From assembly GCF_900129465.1 (NCBI RefSeq), contig NZ_FSRA01000002.1, positions 372,001 to 436,000 of the forward strand: a stretch of DNA of 64,000 bases, given 5' to 3'. The DNA is from Chitinophaga niabensis. GTDB lineage: Bacteria > Bacteroidota > Bacteroidia > Chitinophagales > Chitinophagaceae. A program made the translations under genes and the position numbers. The notes below the pieces were generated by a model. It did no database searches. It was not told the origin of the DNA and saw nothing but the letters and a program-made list of their open reading frames with translations. Of this stretch, positions 27,430-36,667 are shown one piece after another. The first letter of the stretch is position 1. The number at the start of each line of letters is the position of its first letter.

Positions 27430-28249
27430 TACCGGATTATTTAAACTTGACGGAGGCGCCATGTTTGGCGTAGTGCCTAAAACCTTGTGGCAGAAACTGA
27501 ATCCTCCGGACGAGAATAATATGTGCACCTGGGCCATGCGCTGCCTGCTGGTAGAAGATGGCAACCGCCTTGTGCTGATCGATAACGGCATCGGGAATAA
27601 ACAGGACGATAAGTTCTTCAGCCATTATTATCTCCATGGAGATGACACGCTGGACAAATCACTGGCCGCCGCAGGTTATCACCGCAACGATATCACAGAT
27701 GTATTCCTCACACACCTTCACTTTGACCATTGCGGCGGAAGTATTGAGCGGGAAGGAGATCACCTGGTACCTGCCTTCAAAAATGCACATTACTGGAGCA
27801 ATGCCGCACACTGGAAATGGGCCGTAAACCCTAACGACCGGGAGAAAGCATCTTTCCTGAAAGAAAACATCCTGCCCATTGAAAAAAGCGGGCAGCTGCA
27901 ATTCATAGAACAACACGACGGGGTTTCTTTTACAGACCACATCCGGGTACGTTTTGCCTATGGGCATACAGATGCCATGATGCTGCCGGAGATCCGTTAC
28001 AACGGTCATACTATCATCTATATGGCAGACCTGCTGCCTTCCGCCGCGCATATTCCATTACCTTATGTAATGGCGTATGATATGTTTCCGCTGACCACAT
28101 TGGAAGAGAAAAAACGTTTTCTCACGGAAGCCAACGAAAGGCAATATGTTCTCTATTTTGAGCACGATCCTGCTAATGAATGTGGTATCTTACAGTCCAC
28201 CGAAAAAGGTATCCGGCTGAAAGAATCGTTTCCGTTAAGTGCCCTCTAA
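27410..28249 (+). CDS. MBL-fold metallo-hydrolase, lactonase-like group
   Basis: A 279-residue protein with THLHFDH (His102, His104, Asp106, His107) and a third ligand region GHTDAMM. The strand pattern around LLVEDGNRLVLIDNGIG resembles the AHL-lactonase branch of the fold, though activity cannot be inferred. No signal peptide. It starts inside the last 20 bases of the MFS gene, so the two are co-expressed. Confidence 0.8.
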   Translation: MKLHTINTGLFKLDGGAMFGVVPKTLWQKLNPPDENNMCTWAMRCLLVEDGNRLVLIDNGIGNKQDDKFFSHYYLHGDDTLDKSLAAAGYHRNDITDVFLTHLHFDHCGGSIEREGDHLVPAFKNAHYWSNAAHWKWAVNPNDREKASFLKENILPIEKSGQLQFIEQHDGVSFTDHIRVRFAYGHTDAMMLPEIRYNGHTIIYMADLLPSAAHIPLPYVMAYDMFPLTTLEEKKRFLTEANERQYVLYFEHDPANECGILQSTEKGIRLKESFPLSAL

Positions 28250-28267
28250 TACTAAAAATCTTAAGTT

Positions 28268-28711
28268 ATGTATAAATACATTTTGCCCGTTGCCGTATTG
28301 ATAAGCCTGGCTGCCTGCCAGGGTAGCAACAAAGGCCCAGCACAGGACGAAGCTGTTATTAAAGATTCCCTGGCAGTAGATTCTCTTTCAGGTGTGGTGA
28401 TGAACATCCACGATGAAGGCATGGCTAAGATGATGGTGATCCGCCGTCTTAAAACCCGTGTAACAGAAGTAACGGACAGCCTGCAAAAGAAGAAAGTCAA
28501 TGCTGCTGCCTATACAGCAGCCGGCGTATTGCTGGACAGTGCAAACAATGCCATGAACACCTGGATGCATGCATATGATATGCAGATGCAGGGTAAAAGC
28601 ATAGCAGAGAAAAAAGCATACCTGGAAACAGAAGAGAAGAAGATCAGCGACGTAAAGGCCCTGATGCTGAAGAGCATCCAGGATGCTAAAGGTCTCTTGA
28701 AAGAGGAATAG
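28268..28711 (+). CDS. Small lipoprotein, helical, unknown function
   Basis: A 147-residue lipoprotein: signal peptide with lipobox Cys17 (LISLAAC), then a long mostly helical region rich in Lys, Glu, Met and Ala that probably forms coiled coils (KSIAEKKAYLETEEKKIS). No family is recognised; similar lipoproteins are common in Bacteroidota. It lies between the metallo-hydrolase (18 bases upstream) and the HerA-like gene (37 bases downstream). Confidence 0.75.
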   Translation: MYKYILPVAVLISLAACQGSNKGPAQDEAVIKDSLAVDSLSGVVMNIHDEGMAKMMVIRRLKTRVTEVTDSLQKKKVNAAAYTAAGVLLDSANNAMNTWMHAYDMQMQGKSIAEKKAYLETEEKKISDVKALMLKSIQDAKGLLKEE

Positions 28712-28748
28712 GTTTTTCATATCTTGGATCAGCAAAAAATAACCCACC

Positions 28749-30308
28749 ATGGCAAATCAGGAAGCATTTCTCGAATACATCAGGAACGGTTACACCTTCA
28801 AGGGAGAACATTTTAAACTGGGCTGCGCCATGCTGAATGGCGAAGTAGTGTCCGGCGCAGATGTGCTGCTCCCATTAAAAACATTAAACCGCCACGGCCT
28901 TATAGCCGGTGCCACCGGTACCGGTAAAACCAAAACCCTGCAGGTGATTGCAGAAGGATTAAGCGATGCCAGCGTACCAGTTATGCTCATGGATATCAAA
29001 GGAGACCTCAGCGGAATTGCCGCAGCAGGCGCCTCCAATCCAAAGATAGAAGAACGGTATGCTAAAATAGGCGGTACTTATAAACCTACTGCCTATCCGG
29101 TAGAATTACTGACCCTTAGTAAGGAAAAAGGTGCCCGCCTCCGTGCTACAGTCAGCGAATTCGGCCCCGTGTTGTTATCCAAAATACTGGAACTGAACGA
29201 TACGCAATCAGGGTTCGTAGCCATGGTTTTCAAATACTGCGACGATAATAAACTGCCTTTACTGGACCTGAAGGATTTCAAAAAAGTATTGCAGTATGTA
29301 AGTGATGAGGGCAAAAAGGAACTGGAAAAAGATTACGGTAAGATCTCAACCACCTCTACCGGCACTATCCTGCGCAAGGTGATAGAGCTGGAACAACAGG
29401 GTGCAGAAATATTTTTTGGAGAGAAGTCGTTTGAGGTAGATGATCTCATGCACATCAGCGATGATGGACGTGGCAAGATCTCCATCGTACGGGTTACAGA
29501 CCTGCAGGACAGGCCCAAACTCTTTTCCACTTTTATGCTCAGCCTCCTGGCGGAACTCTATGCCAGCCTCCCTGAAGAAGGTGACCTGGATAAACCCAAG
29601 CTGGTGATGTTCATAGATGAGGCGCACCTGATCTTCCAGGAAGCCAGCGATGCATTGTTGCAACAGATTGAAACCATCATCAAACTGATCCGTTCAAAAG
29701 GTGTGGGTATTTTCTTCTGTACCCAAAACCCGATGGATGTACCTCCTTCTGTATTAGGCCAGTTAGGTTTGAAAGTGCAGCATGCGCTGCGTGCCTTTAC
29801 TGCTAATGACCGTAAATCCATCAAACAAACAGCAGAGAACTATCCGCTGTCTGATTTCTATAAAACAGACGAACTCCTTACCCAGATAGGGATCGGGGAA
29901 GCTTTGGTAACCTGCCTCAGTGAAAAAGGCACACCTACGCCACTGGCAGCTACGATGCTGGTATCTCCACGTTCCCGCATGGATATTTTGAGCGATGCGG
30001 AAATAGATGCATTGGTGAATGCTTCCAAACTGGTTAAAAAATACAACCAGGAAATAGATAGTGAAAGCGCTTACGAGATCCTGAATGCCAAACTGGAAGA
30101 AGCAGCTGAAAAGAGTAAACAGGAAGAAGCGGAAGCTCCTGCCAAAAAAGGGAAAGAGAAAGAAGAGAAAGGTTTACTGGAAACTATGATGAGTAGTTCT
30201 GCTGCCCGCCAGGTAGGCCGTACCGCGGCGAATGTGATCACCCGCAGCTTGCTGGGTGCATTAGGTTTAGGAGGCCGTAGTAAGAAAAAGGGAACGAGCT
30301 GGTTTTAA
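28749..30308 (+). CDS. HerA-like ATPase, DUF853 family
   Basis: A 519-residue P-loop ATPase of the HerA/FtsK-related DUF853 (YjgR) group. Walker A GATGTGKT is at 54-61 and the Walker B-like LVMFIDEAHLIF lies near residues 280-291. The C-terminal 90 residues are rich in Lys, Glu and Ala (EAPAKKGKEKEEKG) and end in a Gly-Ser-Lys-rich tail. HerA-type proteins are hexameric DNA translocases; no nuclease partner is adjacent and the role of DUF853 is not established. The SdpI-like gene follows 6 bases later. Confidence 0.9.
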   Translation: MANQEAFLEYIRNGYTFKGEHFKLGCAMLNGEVVSGADVLLPLKTLNRHGLIAGATGTGKTKTLQVIAEGLSDASVPVMLMDIKGDLSGIAAAGASNPKIEERYAKIGGTYKPTAYPVELLTLSKEKGARLRATVSEFGPVLLSKILELNDTQSGFVAMVFKYCDDNKLPLLDLKDFKKVLQYVSDEGKKELEKDYGKISTTSTGTILRKVIELEQQGAEIFFGEKSFEVDDLMHISDDGRGKISIVRVTDLQDRPKLFSTFMLSLLAELYASLPEEGDLDKPKLVMFIDEAHLIFQEASDALLQQIETIIKLIRSKGVGIFFCTQNPMDVPPSVLGQLGLKVQHALRAFTANDRKSIKQTAENYPLSDFYKTDELLTQIGIGEALVTCLSEKGTPTPLAATMLVSPRSRMDILSDAEIDALVNASKLVKKYNQEIDSESAYEILNAKLEEAAEKSKQEEAEAPAKKGKEKEEKGLLETMMSSSAARQVGRTAANVITRSLLGALGLGGRSKKKGTSWF

Positions 30309-30314
30309 AAATGA

Positions 30315-30680
30315 ATGAACATGGCACTCCTTTATTTCATTCCTGTAACACTGCTATTAGGTCTGCTGGCGCTATTGTTCTGGAAAAAGCCACGTAAGAA
30401 CATTAACCTGGCGATCGGATACAGAACCACCAGGGCTATGAGAAGTCAGCACACCTGGGATTTTGCGCAGGTATACAATGCAAAAATGATGTTTAATCTA
30501 AGTATCATTTTTATACTGGCAGGTACGCCGGTGCTGCTGCTCCTTGGTTATTTGTTCCATGTGGCCGTGTCTTTTATTACCGCTTTTGTATTCATTATGC
30601 TGGAGACCTTTCTTCCTATTTACTTTACTGAAAAGAAACTGAAACAACTGTTCGACAAAAATGGTAATCCGATAAAATAG
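30315..30680 (+). CDS. SdpI-family membrane protein
   Basis: A 121-residue protein with three hydrophobic segments and the motif NLAIGYRTTRAMRSQHTWDF, typical of SdpI, the Bacillus immunity protein family and its unstudied relatives. There is no sdpC-like toxin nearby. The start may be 30315 or ATG 30321. Gaps of 6 and 5 bases to its neighbours place it in the run. Confidence 0.8.
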   Translation: MNMALLYFIPVTLLLGLLALLFWKKPRKNINLAIGYRTTRAMRSQHTWDFAQVYNAKMMFNLSIIFILAGTPVLLLLGYLFHVAVSFITAFVFIMLETFLPIYFTEKKLKQLFDKNGNPIK

Positions 30681-30685
30681 TTATT

Positions 30686-31732
30686 ATGGCATCTCCGATC
30701 AAAACAGGCCTTTGCTCCTATGGCCACAGCGGTTACGCATTCCACGCACCTTTTATACACGTGCACCCGGGATTTGAACTGACTGCAGTAGTAGAACGCA
30801 GCAAACATCTCACACAACAACGTTATCCGTATGTAAAGATCTACGGAGCAGTAACCGATCTGTTCAAAGACACTTCCCTGGAACTGATTGTGGTGAATAC
30901 CCCCAATCATACCCACTACGAATATGCAAAAGCTGCCTTGCTGGCCGGCAAACATGTGATCGTGGAAAAACCTTTCACCGTTACCACCGCAGAAGGTGAA
31001 GAACTGTTGCAACTTGCGGCCTCTAAGAAACTTTTGCTGAGTGTTTACCAGAACCGCCGGTACGACAGTGATTATAAGATCGTGAAGAAAGTAGTAGAGG
31101 AGGGATTATTAGGCGATATACTGGAAGTGGAATTTCACTACGACCGTTTTAAAGAAGAACTCAGTTATAAGGCACATAAAGAAGTGGCCAATAATGGTAC
31201 GGGCGCATTGTACGACCTGGGTTCCCATCTGATAGATCAGGCACTGACCATTTTCGGCATGCCAAAGGCTGTATTTGGAGATGTACGTATGATCCGCACA
31301 AATTCCGTAGTAGACGATTATTTTGAACTGCTGCTGTATTACGATCAATTGCGCGTACGCCTTAAATCTTCTTACCTGGTAAGGGAAGCCCTGCCAGCCT
31401 ATCTCCTCCATGGAAGGAAAGGCTCTTTCATCAAATCTAAATCCGATGTACAGGAAGCACTGCTCATGAAAGGCGTGTTACCTGATACGCCGGATTGGGG
31501 AGCTGAAACGCCTGCTGAATGGGGTTTGCTGCACACAGAGAAAAATGGTGTTGCAGTGAAAGAATTCCTGCCTTCTGTAAATGGTAACTACCTGGATTAT
31601 TACCAGGGCATTTATGCCGCGATAAGAGAGGGTAAACCAAATCCGGTAACAGGGGAAGAAGGATTGAACGTAGTGAAGGTGATAGAAGCTGCATTCAAGA
31701 GCAGCAAAGAAGGGAAGGTTATTACACTTTAG
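30686..31732 (+). CDS. Gfo/Idh/MocA-family oxidoreductase
   Basis: A 348-residue NAD(P)-dependent oxidoreductase. The N-terminal Rossmann fold begins GLCSYGHSGYAFHAPF, a variant of the usual GYGxSG. EKPF (94-97) is the conserved substrate and cofactor motif of the family. The C-terminal part is the alpha/beta substrate domain (YDLGSHLIDQA). Closest by pattern to the YdgJ/YhhX group, whose substrates are sugars or derivatives; the real substrate is unknown. Last gene of the run. Confidence 0.88.
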   Translation: MASPIKTGLCSYGHSGYAFHAPFIHVHPGFELTAVVERSKHLTQQRYPYVKIYGAVTDLFKDTSLELIVVNTPNHTHYEYAKAALLAGKHVIVEKPFTVTTAEGEELLQLAASKKLLLSVYQNRRYDSDYKIVKKVVEEGLLGDILEVEFHYDRFKEELSYKAHKEVANNGTGALYDLGSHLIDQALTIFGMPKAVFGDVRMIRTNSVVDDYFELLLYYDQLRVRLKSSYLVREALPAYLLHGRKGSFIKSKSDVQEALLMKGVLPDTPDWGAETPAEWGLLHTEKNGVAVKEFLPSVNGNYLDYYQGIYAAIREGKPNPVTGEEGLNVVKVIEAAFKSSKEGKVITL

Positions 31733-31746
31733 AATAGGCTACGGCG

Positions 31747-31782
31747 GTGAGGATGCTTAGGCTATGTTTTAAGTATCCTCAC
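31747..31782. terminator. Hairpin between convergent genes
   Basis: GTGAGGATGCTTA (31747-31759) pairs with TAAGTATCCTCAC (31770-31782), 13 bp with one G-T pair and a 10-base loop. It sits in the 103-base gap between the oxidoreductase and recQ. No T run follows on either strand, so terminator function is only likely from position. Confidence 0.45.
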
Positions 31783-31835
31783 TTGCTGATGGTAATAGCA
31801 CAGGCTTATACTTTAAGCACCTTCAATTACTATTG

Positions 31836-33740
31836 CTAAACTTTCACTGCTACCAATACCCCATCCTTATCGCGCAGTACACATTTCTCTGCAATTAAGA
31901 ACTGCAGTGTTGTGAGTACCCTATCCTCCGGCGCATCTATATTTTGCATTAATGTTTCTATTGTAGTTTCTGTTTGCAGCGCAGCTAAAATGGCAGTAGC
32001 CAGTTCCCCGAACTCTTTAGGCCGTAATGCTCCTTTCTGCTTTTTCACACACACATCGCATACACCACAGGGCTGCGCATCCTTTTCCCCGAAATAAGCC
32101 ACCAGTTGCTGTGTACGGCAGGTATCCTTGTCACGCAGGTACTGTGCGATGGCTTCTATCCTTTCTTCCATGGCTTCCCTCCTGCGTTTCAGGAGGGCCT
32201 GGTCAATGGTGAGATGTTGTACTGCCACGCGCTCCTGCAGGAAACTCAATTGTGGTTTGTCTTTACGGGGCTGGTATTTTACGATAGCCTGCCGGTGTAA
32301 CAACTGCAGATCATGCACTACATCCTGTTCATCTATCTGCATCAGCTTAGCCAGCTGCCGTTCAAAGATGGGCACCACATCATCAAAGATGCCGCCATAA
32401 GTACGTAGTAAAGTTTTAAGCAATGGCTCCATAGCAGGGTTCAGCTGCTCGTATTCATATAACCGGTCCCTGCCGGTTACAAACTCCAGCTTTGAGGGAA
32501 TGAATATACTTTCGCTGAGTTGCCATACGCCTTCCTGTTCCAGTATGCGCAACGTGCTGAATGCAACTGTAATGTTGAGGGAAAACCGTTTTACAAAATC
32601 ATTGATGTCAAAATCATAGTACACGCCTTCTATGCTGCCCACCGGCACCTGCAGGTAATTCACCACCCCCTGGTAGACCTCTTTGATCTGTTCCAGTGAA
32701 GGGAATTGCAGGGCAATCCGTTCTTTCATTTCTGTGATATCCCGCTCCTTGTACAACAGTACGGCATATGCTTTTTGTTCATCCCTTCCTGCGCGGCCCG
32801 CCTCCTGGTAATAAGCTTCAATACTATCCGGCACATCCGCATGGATCACCATGCGTACATCCGGTTTATCGATGCCCATGCCAAAAGCATTGGTACATAC
32901 CATTACCCGTATTGCGTTATTGATCCAGGCTTCCTGCCTTGTACTACGTTCTGCGGATGATAACCCGGCATGATAGTAACTGGCGGTGATCCCCTGGTTA
33001 CTCAGTAATCCGGCGATCTCTTTTGTTTGTCTGCGGTTCCGGCAATAAATAATAGCGCTGCCCGGCACACGGTCCAGTATCTGGCGGATGCGGGTGAGTT
33101 TACCTTCTTCCTCCGCCACGCTGTAAGAGAGATTGGCACGTGCAAAGCTTTTCACAAAAATAGCCGGATCCTCCAGCAGCAAGCGTTCGCAAATATCTTC
33201 TTTTACTTTGGGTGTGGCCGTAGCCGTTAGTGCAAGGATGGGTGCTTCAGGGAAAAGCTCGCGGATGGTAGCTACCTGCAAATACGCGGGGCGAAAATCG
33301 TAGCCCCATTGGGAGATGCAATGTGCTTCGTCTACAGCAATGAGTTTAACCGGCAGCACTTCGCAGAACCATCTGAAACGCCTGCTTTGCAAGCGTTCCG
33401 GGGAAACATAGAGGAATTTTATTTCTCCTTCCCGAGCCATGATCATTACCTTCTCCACATCCCTTGCATGCATGCCGGCATAGATAGCAAAAGCAGGTAT
33501 ACCTCTTTTATTCAGGTTCTCCACCTGGTCTTTCATCAGCGCAATGAGTGGCGTGATCACCATACATAACCCGTCGTTCATCATAGCGGGCACCTGGAAG
33601 CAAATAGATTTACCGCCACCGGTAGGTAAAAGCGCAAGTGTATCCCGGCCACTGGCCACAGATGCAATGATCTCTTCCTGCATGGGCCGGAATTGCTGGT
33701 GCCCCCAGAACTTTTGTAATATGGAAAGTGCAGATGACAT
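31836..33740 (-). CDS. recQ: RecQ-family ATP-dependent DNA helicase, non-canonical C-terminus
   Basis: A 634-residue DEAH helicase with GGGKS (41-45), a DEAHCISQW box, TATATPKV and QEAGRAGRDEQ, the core RecQ motifs. RecQ helicases unwind recombination intermediates. The Cys-rich zinc site (CGVCDVC, about residue 555) lies after a winged-helix-like stretch instead of directly after the helicase core, and no HRDC domain is seen. This layout matches a shorter Bacteroidota paralogue. Two bases separate it from the upstream TRIC gene. Confidence 0.88.
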   Translation of the reverse strand: MSSALSILQKFWGHQQFRPMQEEIIASVASGRDTLALLPTGGGKSICFQVPAMMNDGLCMVITPLIALMKDQVENLNKRGIPAFAIYAGMHARDVEKVMIMAREGEIKFLYVSPERLQSRRFRWFCEVLPVKLIAVDEAHCISQWGYDFRPAYLQVATIRELFPEAPILALTATATPKVKEDICERLLLEDPAIFVKSFARANLSYSVAEEEGKLTRIRQILDRVPGSAIIYCRNRRQTKEIAGLLSNQGITASYYHAGLSSAERSTRQEAWINNAIRVMVCTNAFGMGIDKPDVRMVIHADVPDSIEAYYQEAGRAGRDEQKAYAVLLYKERDITEMKERIALQFPSLEQIKEVYQGVVNYLQVPVGSIEGVYYDFDINDFVKRFSLNITVAFSTLRILEQEGVWQLSESIFIPSKLEFVTGRDRLYEYEQLNPAMEPLLKTLLRTYGGIFDDVVPIFERQLAKLMQIDEQDVVHDLQLLHRQAIVKYQPRKDKPQLSFLQERVAVQHLTIDQALLKRRREAMEERIEAIAQYLRDKDTCRTQQLVAYFGEKDAQPCGVCDVCVKKQKGALRPKEFGELATAILAALQTETTIETLMQNIDAPEDRVLTTLQFLIAEKCVLRDKDGVLVAVKV

Positions 33741-33742
33741 GT

Positions 33743-34348
33743 TTATTCTTTCTGTAAATAGGGTAAAGACCAGCCTTTACGTAAGGCTGTTAACCGGATG
33801 GCGATCACCAGCAGAATGCTGGCCACCATGTTCCAGTCTTCATCCACACCTGCATAACGCAACCCTATATATAATGCGGCACCCGCCAAACAAGCCGTGG
33901 CATAGATCTGGCGGCTGAAGATCAACGGTATTTCATTCACCATCATATCCCTGATCACCCCGCCAAAAATGGCAGAGATCATACCCAGGATCACAGCGGC
34001 CCAGGGATGTACCCCATAGAACAAGGCCTTCTGTAAACCTATTACTGTATAAAAACCAATACCAATGGTATCGAACACAAAGATAGACCGCCGGAAACGC
34101 AGCAGGCGTGCACGGAAAAGGATGGTTACCAATACCCCCAGGGCAATGGCAACAATGTAATTCTTATCTCCTACCCATACAGGCCTTACCCCAAGGATCA
34201 GATCCCGCAGGGTACCACCGCCAATGGAAGTCACAAAAGCGGTGAAGCTCACCCCAAAGATATCGTGGTACATTTTCTTATCCCAGGCCGCGAGTGCGCC
34301 GGATATGGCAAATACGAATGTGCCGATAAGGTCTAACCAGTATATCAT
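33743..34348 (-). CDS. Trimeric intracellular cation (TRIC)-type channel, UPF0126
   Basis: A 201-residue membrane protein with about seven hydrophobic segments in two repeats. Each repeat carries a glycine-rich GGGTLRD or GGVIRDMM motif, the hallmark of the bacterial TRIC/UPF0126 family. It probably conducts cations across the inner membrane. It sits between copA (42 bases) and recQ (2 bases). Confidence 0.9.
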   Translation of the reverse strand: MIYWLDLIGTFVFAISGALAAWDKKMYHDIFGVSFTAFVTSIGGGTLRDLILGVRPVWVGDKNYIVAIALGVLVTILFRARLLRFRRSIFVFDTIGIGFYTVIGLQKALFYGVHPWAAVILGMISAIFGGVIRDMMVNEIPLIFSRQIYATACLAGAALYIGLRYAGVDEDWNMVASILLVIAIRLTALRKGWSLPYLQKE

Positions 34349-34390
34349 TTCCTGAACGAATTATGATATACGAATTAACGATAAAAATCC

Positions 34391-36496
34391 TTACAGCACT
34401 TTTTTAAATCTCAAACGTACGGAGTTAATGGCCAGTACCACATCGGATAATCCCATAATAAGGGCGCCGATAATGGGGTTGAGATAGCCTAAAGCAGCCA
34501 CGGGAATGGCCACCACATTGTATATAAACGCCCAGAAGAGGTTCTGTTTAATGGTGAGGTAGGTATGTTTACCCAGGCCCATCGCTAATGGCAAAGCCCC
34601 GAGATGATTGTTCAGCAATATCACATTGGCACTTTGCATGGCCACCTGCGTGGAATCGCTGAGGGAAATACCGATGCTGGCTTTGGCCAGTGCGGGCGCA
34701 TCATTGATGCCATCTCCTATCATAGCGGTAGGAGCTGTTTGCATGAGACCGTCTATTTTATGCAACTTTTGCTGTGGGGACTGTTCTGCATATACTTCAT
34801 CAATACCTAACTCCTGCGCAATCAGGTCACATTTGCGTTTCATATCACCACTGAGCAAAATGGTGCGGATGCCATTCTTCTTCAGCTGTGCGATCACGCT
34901 CTTTGCCTCAGGACGCAGCTCATCAATGAAATCTATCCAGCCTGCCAGCACGCCGTTCTTCAACAGGTAAATATTATGCGTATCGTCTGTTGTGGCGTTC
35001 TTTGCCATGATATAGGAACCCAGCTGCCATTCATTACCTTCTTTATCCACTGCTTTCATACCAATGCCCTTTTGTTCCCGTATCTGCTGCAGAGCTACTT
35101 CCGGCAAGCCTTTCCATAAAGCAGTAATAGAACGGGCAATAGGATGGGAAGAGAATTTTTCCAGGCTCAGTACGGTAGATTTAAAAGCAGCATCGTCCAT
35201 ATCGATCGCTTTCCATTCTCCTAGTTGCAGTTTACCCGTAGTAAGTGTACCTGTTTTATCAAATACCATCTGGCGGATGTTGCGGAACATTTCCAGTGTA
35301 TTCGCTCCTTTTATAAGAATGCCATTCCGCGCGGCGCGGCCAAGCCCTACCATTACAGCAGCCGGTGTAGCTAATCCCATTGCACAGGGGCAGGCAATAA
35401 CCAGCACGGCTACACTTCGCATAATGGCAATATCCAGTGTAGTGTTTCCAACAAAGTACCAGCCCAGGAAAGTGGCCAGTGCAATACCCAGCACCAGGGG
35501 TACAAAAATGGCGCTGATCTTATCCGCCAGTTTCTGCATGGGCGGTTTATTGCTCTGCGCCTGTTTTACCAGGTCAATAATATAAGAGAGCACTGTATCC
35601 TTGCCAACGGCGGTGATATACATTTTAAGGCTGCCGTTTTCCAGGATGGTGCCGCCTATTACTTTATCCTTTTCATTTTTCGCCACCGGTTCACTTTCCC
35701 CGGTGATCATAGATTCATTCACATGCCCGCTGCCCCAGTAAATGGTACCATCCATGGGGATCTTATCCCCGGTATTCACTAAAACACGGTCTCCCGTGCG
35801 GAGGTCGTTATTATGCACTTCGTCTATATGCTCCACTCCCTCTGCATTGGCATGAATACGCCGGGCCATGGTATGCTGCATCTTTGCCAGTTCTGCAATA
35901 GCGGTGGTGGTAGATTTAACAGACCTTTCCTCCAGCAGGTTACCCAGGAAAACGAGGGTAAGGATGGCGGCAGTGGTTTCATAGAACAGGTAATCTGCTC
36001 CCAGGTGCTGCAATGTACCGGTAAGGCTGTAAGCAAATGCTGCTGTGGCACCGATGGTGATGAGCACATCCATATTGGCCATCCCGTTCCGCAGGGAGCG
36101 GAAAGCGCTGCGGCCAAAATGCGCCATGCCCACCAGGTATACCGGCGTGGTTAAAGCTAATTGTACCCATGCATTATGCAGCCAATGCCAGTTCACCCAC
36201 ATATGCAGCAGCAAAGGGGCGGTGAAGATGGCGCAGAAGATGAACTTAAAAGTGAGTGTAGTATACACAGGACGCTTTTTAGCCCCCTGGTTGGGAAGGA
36301 TCACCTCATACCCCAGGTTATTGATCCCGTTGATCACATCCTCCGCATCTGTGCCCTGCGGCACATTGAAGCTCAGCTCTTCCGTAGCCACACTGATGGC
36401 CACATCTTCCATGCCTTTTTTTTCCAGGTATTTGGAGATGGTAAGCGCACAGCTGGAACAGTTCATTCCTTTTACTTTACAACTGATCGTTTCCAT
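34391..36496 (-). CDS. copA: Copper-translocating P1B-type ATPase
   Basis: A 701-residue heavy-metal P-type ATPase. One N-terminal metal-binding domain carries GMNCSSC (10-16). The transmembrane CPC motif (about 367) specifies Cu or Ag, the phosphorylated Asp of DKTGT lies near 413, and TGES plus GDGINDAPAL complete the set. It exports Cu(I) to the periplasm. No cueR, csoR or copZ gene is adjacent. Length is typical for one heavy-metal domain. Confidence 0.92.
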   Translation of the reverse strand: METISCKVKGMNCSSCALTISKYLEKKGMEDVAISVATEELSFNVPQGTDAEDVINGINNLGYEVILPNQGAKKRPVYTTLTFKFIFCAIFTAPLLLHMWVNWHWLHNAWVQLALTTPVYLVGMAHFGRSAFRSLRNGMANMDVLITIGATAAFAYSLTGTLQHLGADYLFYETTAAILTLVFLGNLLEERSVKSTTTAIAELAKMQHTMARRIHANAEGVEHIDEVHNNDLRTGDRVLVNTGDKIPMDGTIYWGSGHVNESMITGESEPVAKNEKDKVIGGTILENGSLKMYITAVGKDTVLSYIIDLVKQAQSNKPPMQKLADKISAIFVPLVLGIALATFLGWYFVGNTTLDIAIMRSVAVLVIACPCAMGLATPAAVMVGLGRAARNGILIKGANTLEMFRNIRQMVFDKTGTLTTGKLQLGEWKAIDMDDAAFKSTVLSLEKFSSHPIARSITALWKGLPEVALQQIREQKGIGMKAVDKEGNEWQLGSYIMAKNATTDDTHNIYLLKNGVLAGWIDFIDELRPEAKSVIAQLKKNGIRTILLSGDMKRKCDLIAQELGIDEVYAEQSPQQKLHKIDGLMQTAPTAMIGDGINDAPALAKASIGISLSDSTQVAMQSANVILLNNHLGALPLAMGLGKHTYLTIKQNLFWAFIYNVVAIPVAALGYLNPIIGALIMGLSDVVLAINSVRLRFKKVL

Positions 36497-36536
36497 ATTC
36501 CAAAATTACCACATAGCTGATCTTTTCATAATGAAA

Positions 36537-36549
36537 TTAATGCAACGGA
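36537..36549 (+). repeat. Direct repeat copy 1, 13 bp
   Basis: TTAATGCAACGGA, repeated identically at 36618-36630. This copy is 41 bases upstream of the copA start on the opposite strand. Confidence 0.65.
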
Positions 36550-36617
36550 GGTGCTTTTTACCCATACTGGCAGCGGCATTCAGGGCCATAGAGGCCATTT
36601 AAGGGGAAGCAGGACTT

Positions 36618-36630
36618 TTAATGCAACGGA
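36618..36630 (+). repeat. Direct repeat copy 2, 13 bp
   Basis: Second copy of TTAATGCAACGGA, 81 bases after the first and 38 before the tsaE ATG. TAATTTTA (36636-36643), one base off the -7 consensus, follows directly. Confidence 0.65.
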
Positions 36631-36667
36631 ATTGCTAATTTTAGCTTCTGATCAGGTATTATCGTTT

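Noticed and set aside
27410-28249. Quorum-quenching lactonase claim for the second metallo-hydrolase
   Set aside because: The HxHxDH motif is shared by the whole fold and nothing in the context points to acyl-homoserine lactones.
30315-30680. SdpC/SdpI-type toxin-immunity pair
   Set aside because: Only the SdpI-like membrane protein is present; no secreted toxin gene lies beside it.
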